The notes beneath the pieces were generated by a model. The model saw only the letters and a program-made list of their open reading frames with translations. It was not told the origin of the DNA and ran no database searches. From assembly GCA_014378965.1 (NCBI GenBank), contig JACMMR010000040.1:1-6719 (forward strand): a DNA stretch of 6,719 bases, written 5' to 3'. The position numbers and the translations under genes were made by a program. This DNA is from Candidatus Parcubacteria bacterium. GTDB lineage: Bacteria; Patescibacteriota; Minisyncoccia; Phycocordibacterales; CAIZLB01. Of this stretch, positions 5,280-6,719 are shown piece after piece. Numbering within the stretch: position 1 is the first letter of the stretch; every line of letters starts with the position of its first letter.

Positions 5280-5693
5280 CTATTTTGTAGCTTGTATGGA
5301 GGCCATGAACTCCCGTATGATTTCAACGAGCGGATCTTCGCCTTCGATAACATTTCCTTTCTTGATAGCTCGGCTGAAGAGTGACTTGTACCGTTCTTCC
5401 AAGCGCATATTGCTCCGAAGGACAATATGCGCACATGGATTCGCGGCTTTGATCTTTTGAGATAACGCCACTGCCGGTTCAATTGAGCCGTAGAAAGTAC
5501 TCATGAAAATGAGTAAATTCTCACTACCAAGCAGCTCCGATTGTTGCCAAAGAGTTGCTTCGGCATCCTGAGGAGCAACCACACGACAGGTTTCACCTAG
5601 AACGAGTCCCAGACCTACCAGTATTTCCTCGACATCGTTGTTTAAGAAGGCAAGTGGGTACGCATCGACAACAAGTATAAAGGGAGTTTTCAT
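5280..5693 (-). CDS. Hypothetical alpha/beta protein of GC-shifted orphan unit (degenerate receiver-like?)
   Basis: The product has 137 residues with ATG at 5693-5691 and TAG at 5282-5280. I do not recognise the family. It reads as an alternating alpha/beta fold: strand FILVVDAYP (5-13), helix to about 33, strand CRVVAP (36-41), strand ENLLIFMSTF (58-67), helix 71-84, strand CAHIVLRS (87-94), helix 97-111, strand GNVIEG (113-118) and a C-terminal helix. The order resembles a response-regulator receiver with Asp10 after strand 1 and Ser94 after strand 4, but the phospho-acceptor Asp is absent (Ser65/Thr66 there). At best this is a pseudo-receiver; a flavodoxin-like or B12-like fold is equally possible. 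Hand-counted GC is about 46%, against roughly 35-40% around it. It forms a self-contained unit with promoter, 75-base leader with hairpin, and terminator. No Shine-Dalgarno site. Confidence 0.85.
   Translation of the reverse strand: MKTPFILVVDAYPLAFLNNDVEEILVGLGLVLGETCRVVAPQDAEATLWQQSELLGSENLLIFMSTFYGSIEPAVALSQKIKAANPCAHIVLRSNMRLEERYKSLFSRAIKKGNVIEGEDPLVEIIREFMASIQATK
5403..5432. repeat. Perfect 10-bp inverted repeat inside the orphan gene
   Basis: GCGCATATTG (5403-5412) is the exact reverse complement of 5423-5432. The ten bases between can add TCC/GGA pairing around a GAA loop with one bulged C. The structure lies in the codons for the AHIVLRSNMRL strand. It is the strongest hairpin I found within a coding region here. 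Confidence 0.75.
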
Positions 5694-5728
5694 GATATTA
5701 ATTGATGGTTTTGGTTTGAAAAGCCTAT

Positions 5729-5754
5729 ATTCACTAAGCCGGATGCTAGTGAAT
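5729..5754 (-). promoter_or_regulatory. Leader hairpin (inverted repeat) upstream of the orphan gene
   Basis: ATTCACTA (5729-5736) and TAGTGAAT (5747-5754) are perfect inverted repeats. In the minus-strand RNA, AGC/GCT adds three more pairs around an ATCCG loop with one bulged T. The hairpin starts about 14 bases into the predicted leader. Without a long U tract after it, it is more likely an RNA element or a repressor operator than a terminator. Confidence 0.6.
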
Positions 5755-5774
5755 CAAAGTGCTTTAACCTATAT

Positions 5775-5804
5775 ATTATAGCACATAATATACATAAAAG
5801 TCAA
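5775..5804 (-). promoter_or_regulatory. Strong promoter of the orphan gene, -35 overlapping the trhO stop
   Basis: On the minus strand: TTGACT (5804-5799; five of six), 18 bases, TATAAT (5780-5775; perfect) with a TGC extension (5783-5781). The predicted RNA start is about 5768, leaving a 75-base leader. This is the best sigma-70-type match in the window. The trhO TGA stop (5803-5801) lies inside the -35 hexamer. Confidence 0.8.
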
Positions 5805-6719
5805 TACTGAGTAGCCATATCCCGAAACCTCACCTTACCTAATCTCCCTGTCTCTTTACATTTATCCGAACACCAGATAAACCTATTCTTATCCCTACAC
5901 TCATGACACACCATCATATGAACATGACATTCATCATTGATACAGTTGTCATATCTCTCTGTATTTTCATTACACATATCACACACCCCAATAACCTCTC
6001 TATCCTTTGTAAAATCCATCACAACCCTGTTATCAAACGTAAATAATCCACCTCGAAAATCCTTCCCAGGAAACTCCTCCATGTATTTATGCATTCCTCC
6101 TTCTAGTTGATATACATCTTTAAATCCCTGCTTCATCAGATACCCAGATACTTTTTCACAACGCACCCCTCCAGTGCAGACAGTTAAAACTTTTTTGTTT
6201 TCAATGCCTGGATTTTCTTTTACAATATCAGGTAACACATCTGCAATCTCTCTAAAGTTTGTGATCGGTGGATTAATAGAATTTTTAAAATGCCCAACCT
6301 GAAACTCATAATCATTTCTCATATCGATCACAACAAAGTCATCATTATTTTCATACCATGAACGTAGCTCTGAAGGTTTTAAATGAATTCCTGTAAGTTG
6401 ATTTGGATCTATATCTTCTGCTCCGAGTCCAAGCTTAACTATTTCTTTTACAATCTTTACCGATAAATTATTAAATGCAAAGCCACTACCTACAGATGTT
6501 TTAATTTCCACACAGTGTAGATCATGATATTTTGAATCTGTTTTTATTTCGTTAACATATCTTTCAATGTCTTCATTTTTTCCTTCAAGCGTTGCGTTGA
6601 TTCCCTCTGATGCTAAGCGAATTCTTCCTTTGAGATTATATTTTCTACATATCCCTCTTTGCCAATTCAAACAGCGGTCCAATTCAAGTATTGGAGTATA
6701 TTTGTAAAATAGTATTACA
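5801..6719 (-). CDS. trhO: tRNA uridine(34) hydroxylase TrhO (rhodanese family), 5' end outside window
   Basis: The frame is open from the right edge to TGA 5803-5801, with about 305 residues visible beginning VILFYKYTPI. A TTG at 6682 is internal: the residues before it match the family's LLFYKY opening strand, so the true start is a few codons outside the window. TrhO (YceA/UPF0176) makes 5-hydroxyuridine at wobble position 34 of tRNA using oxygen, a step towards mo5U or cmo5U. Counting from the first visible codon, an acylphosphatase-like domain comes first (LKGRIRLASEGINATLEG at about 29-46). A rhodanese domain follows (about 112-215) with VIDMRNDYEFQVGHF and the active loop CTGGVRCEK, whose catalytic Cys codon is at 6178-6176. 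The cysteine-rich C-terminal region (CDMC, CINDEC, CHEC, CSDKC) probably binds zinc. All key residues are present. Its stop overlaps the next gene's -35. Confidence 0.95.
   Translation of the reverse strand, partial: VILFYKYTPILELDRCLNWQRGICRKYNLKGRIRLASEGINATLEGKNEDIERYVNEIKTDSKYHDLHCVEIKTSVGSGFAFNNLSVKIVKEIVKLGLGAEDIDPNQLTGIHLKPSELRSWYENNDDFVVIDMRNDYEFQVGHFKNSINPPITNFREIADVLPDIVKENPGIENKKVLTVCTGGVRCEKVSGYLMKQGFKDVYQLEGGMHKYMEEFPGKDFRGGLFTFDNRVVMDFTKDREVIGVCDMCNENTERYDNCINDECHVHMMVCHECRDKNRFIWCSDKCKETGRLGKVRFRDMATQY

Noticed and set aside
5111..5482. Minus-strand 123-residue frame across the terminator and fusA promoter
   Set aside because: It overlaps the orphan gene in another frame and would run through a strong terminator; composition is not protein-like.
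6680..6682. TTG start for trhO
   Set aside because: In-frame residues before it (VILFYKYTPILE) match the family N-terminus, so the gene continues past the window edge.
1..6719. CRISPR array, tRNA, rRNA, insertion sequence or toxin-antitoxin pair
   Set aside because: No regularly spaced direct repeats, cloverleaf, rRNA-like sequence, transposase or toxin motifs were seen on either strand.

Overview
The window looks like a compact, AT-rich genome of the Candidate Phyla Radiation (Patescibacteria, Parcubacteria-like). This is an inference. It rests on small, tightly packed genes, many short membrane proteins, an almost complete lack of Shine-Dalgarno sites, and extended -10 boxes placed exactly one RNA-start distance before several ATG codons. 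TGA and TAA are both used as stops, so the code appears standard. No mobile element, CRISPR array, rRNA or tRNA was seen.

Layout, left to right. Positions 3-443 (+) hold the 3' end of a probable exported beta-rich protein. It overlaps tail to tail by 15 bases with a small membrane protein (429-938, -) carrying an HEAGH zinc-protease signature. A divergent, interleaved promoter pair (945-989) separates that gene from a rightward run of four small genes: a two-helix membrane protein with a coiled-coil tail (998-1399), a charged helical protein (1419-1730), a 65-residue two-helix membrane protein (1738-1935) and a membrane-anchored bacterial PH-domain protein of the YdbS type (1939-2556). The run ends at a perfect 19-bp bidirectional terminator (2566-2610).

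Everything to the right is on the minus strand. The housekeeping pair fusA (elongation factor G, 2926-5067) and rpsT (ribosomal protein bS20, 2634-2903) is read leftward into the same terminator. fusA has a recognisable promoter and an 88-base leader whose last 49 bases contain no G. Next comes an isolated transcription unit (5215-5804): a 137-residue alpha/beta protein of unknown function with clearly higher GC, its own consensus promoter, a leader hairpin and a GC-rich terminator. The window ends inside trhO (5801 to the right edge), encoding the oxygen-dependent tRNA U34 hydroxylase with a rhodanese domain. It lacks only its first few codons.

The functional themes are translation (EF-G, bS20, tRNA wobble modification) and the cell envelope (the left half). 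The most striking non-coding theme is promoter economy. At least three genes carry TGA-TAYAAT, six bases, then ATG, which predicts leaderless mRNAs. Promoter elements are also written into the ends of upstream coding regions, where they overlap stop codons. No defence system or other clearly new multi-gene system was found. The best candidates for something undescribed are the small envelope cluster and the GC-shifted orphan gene.
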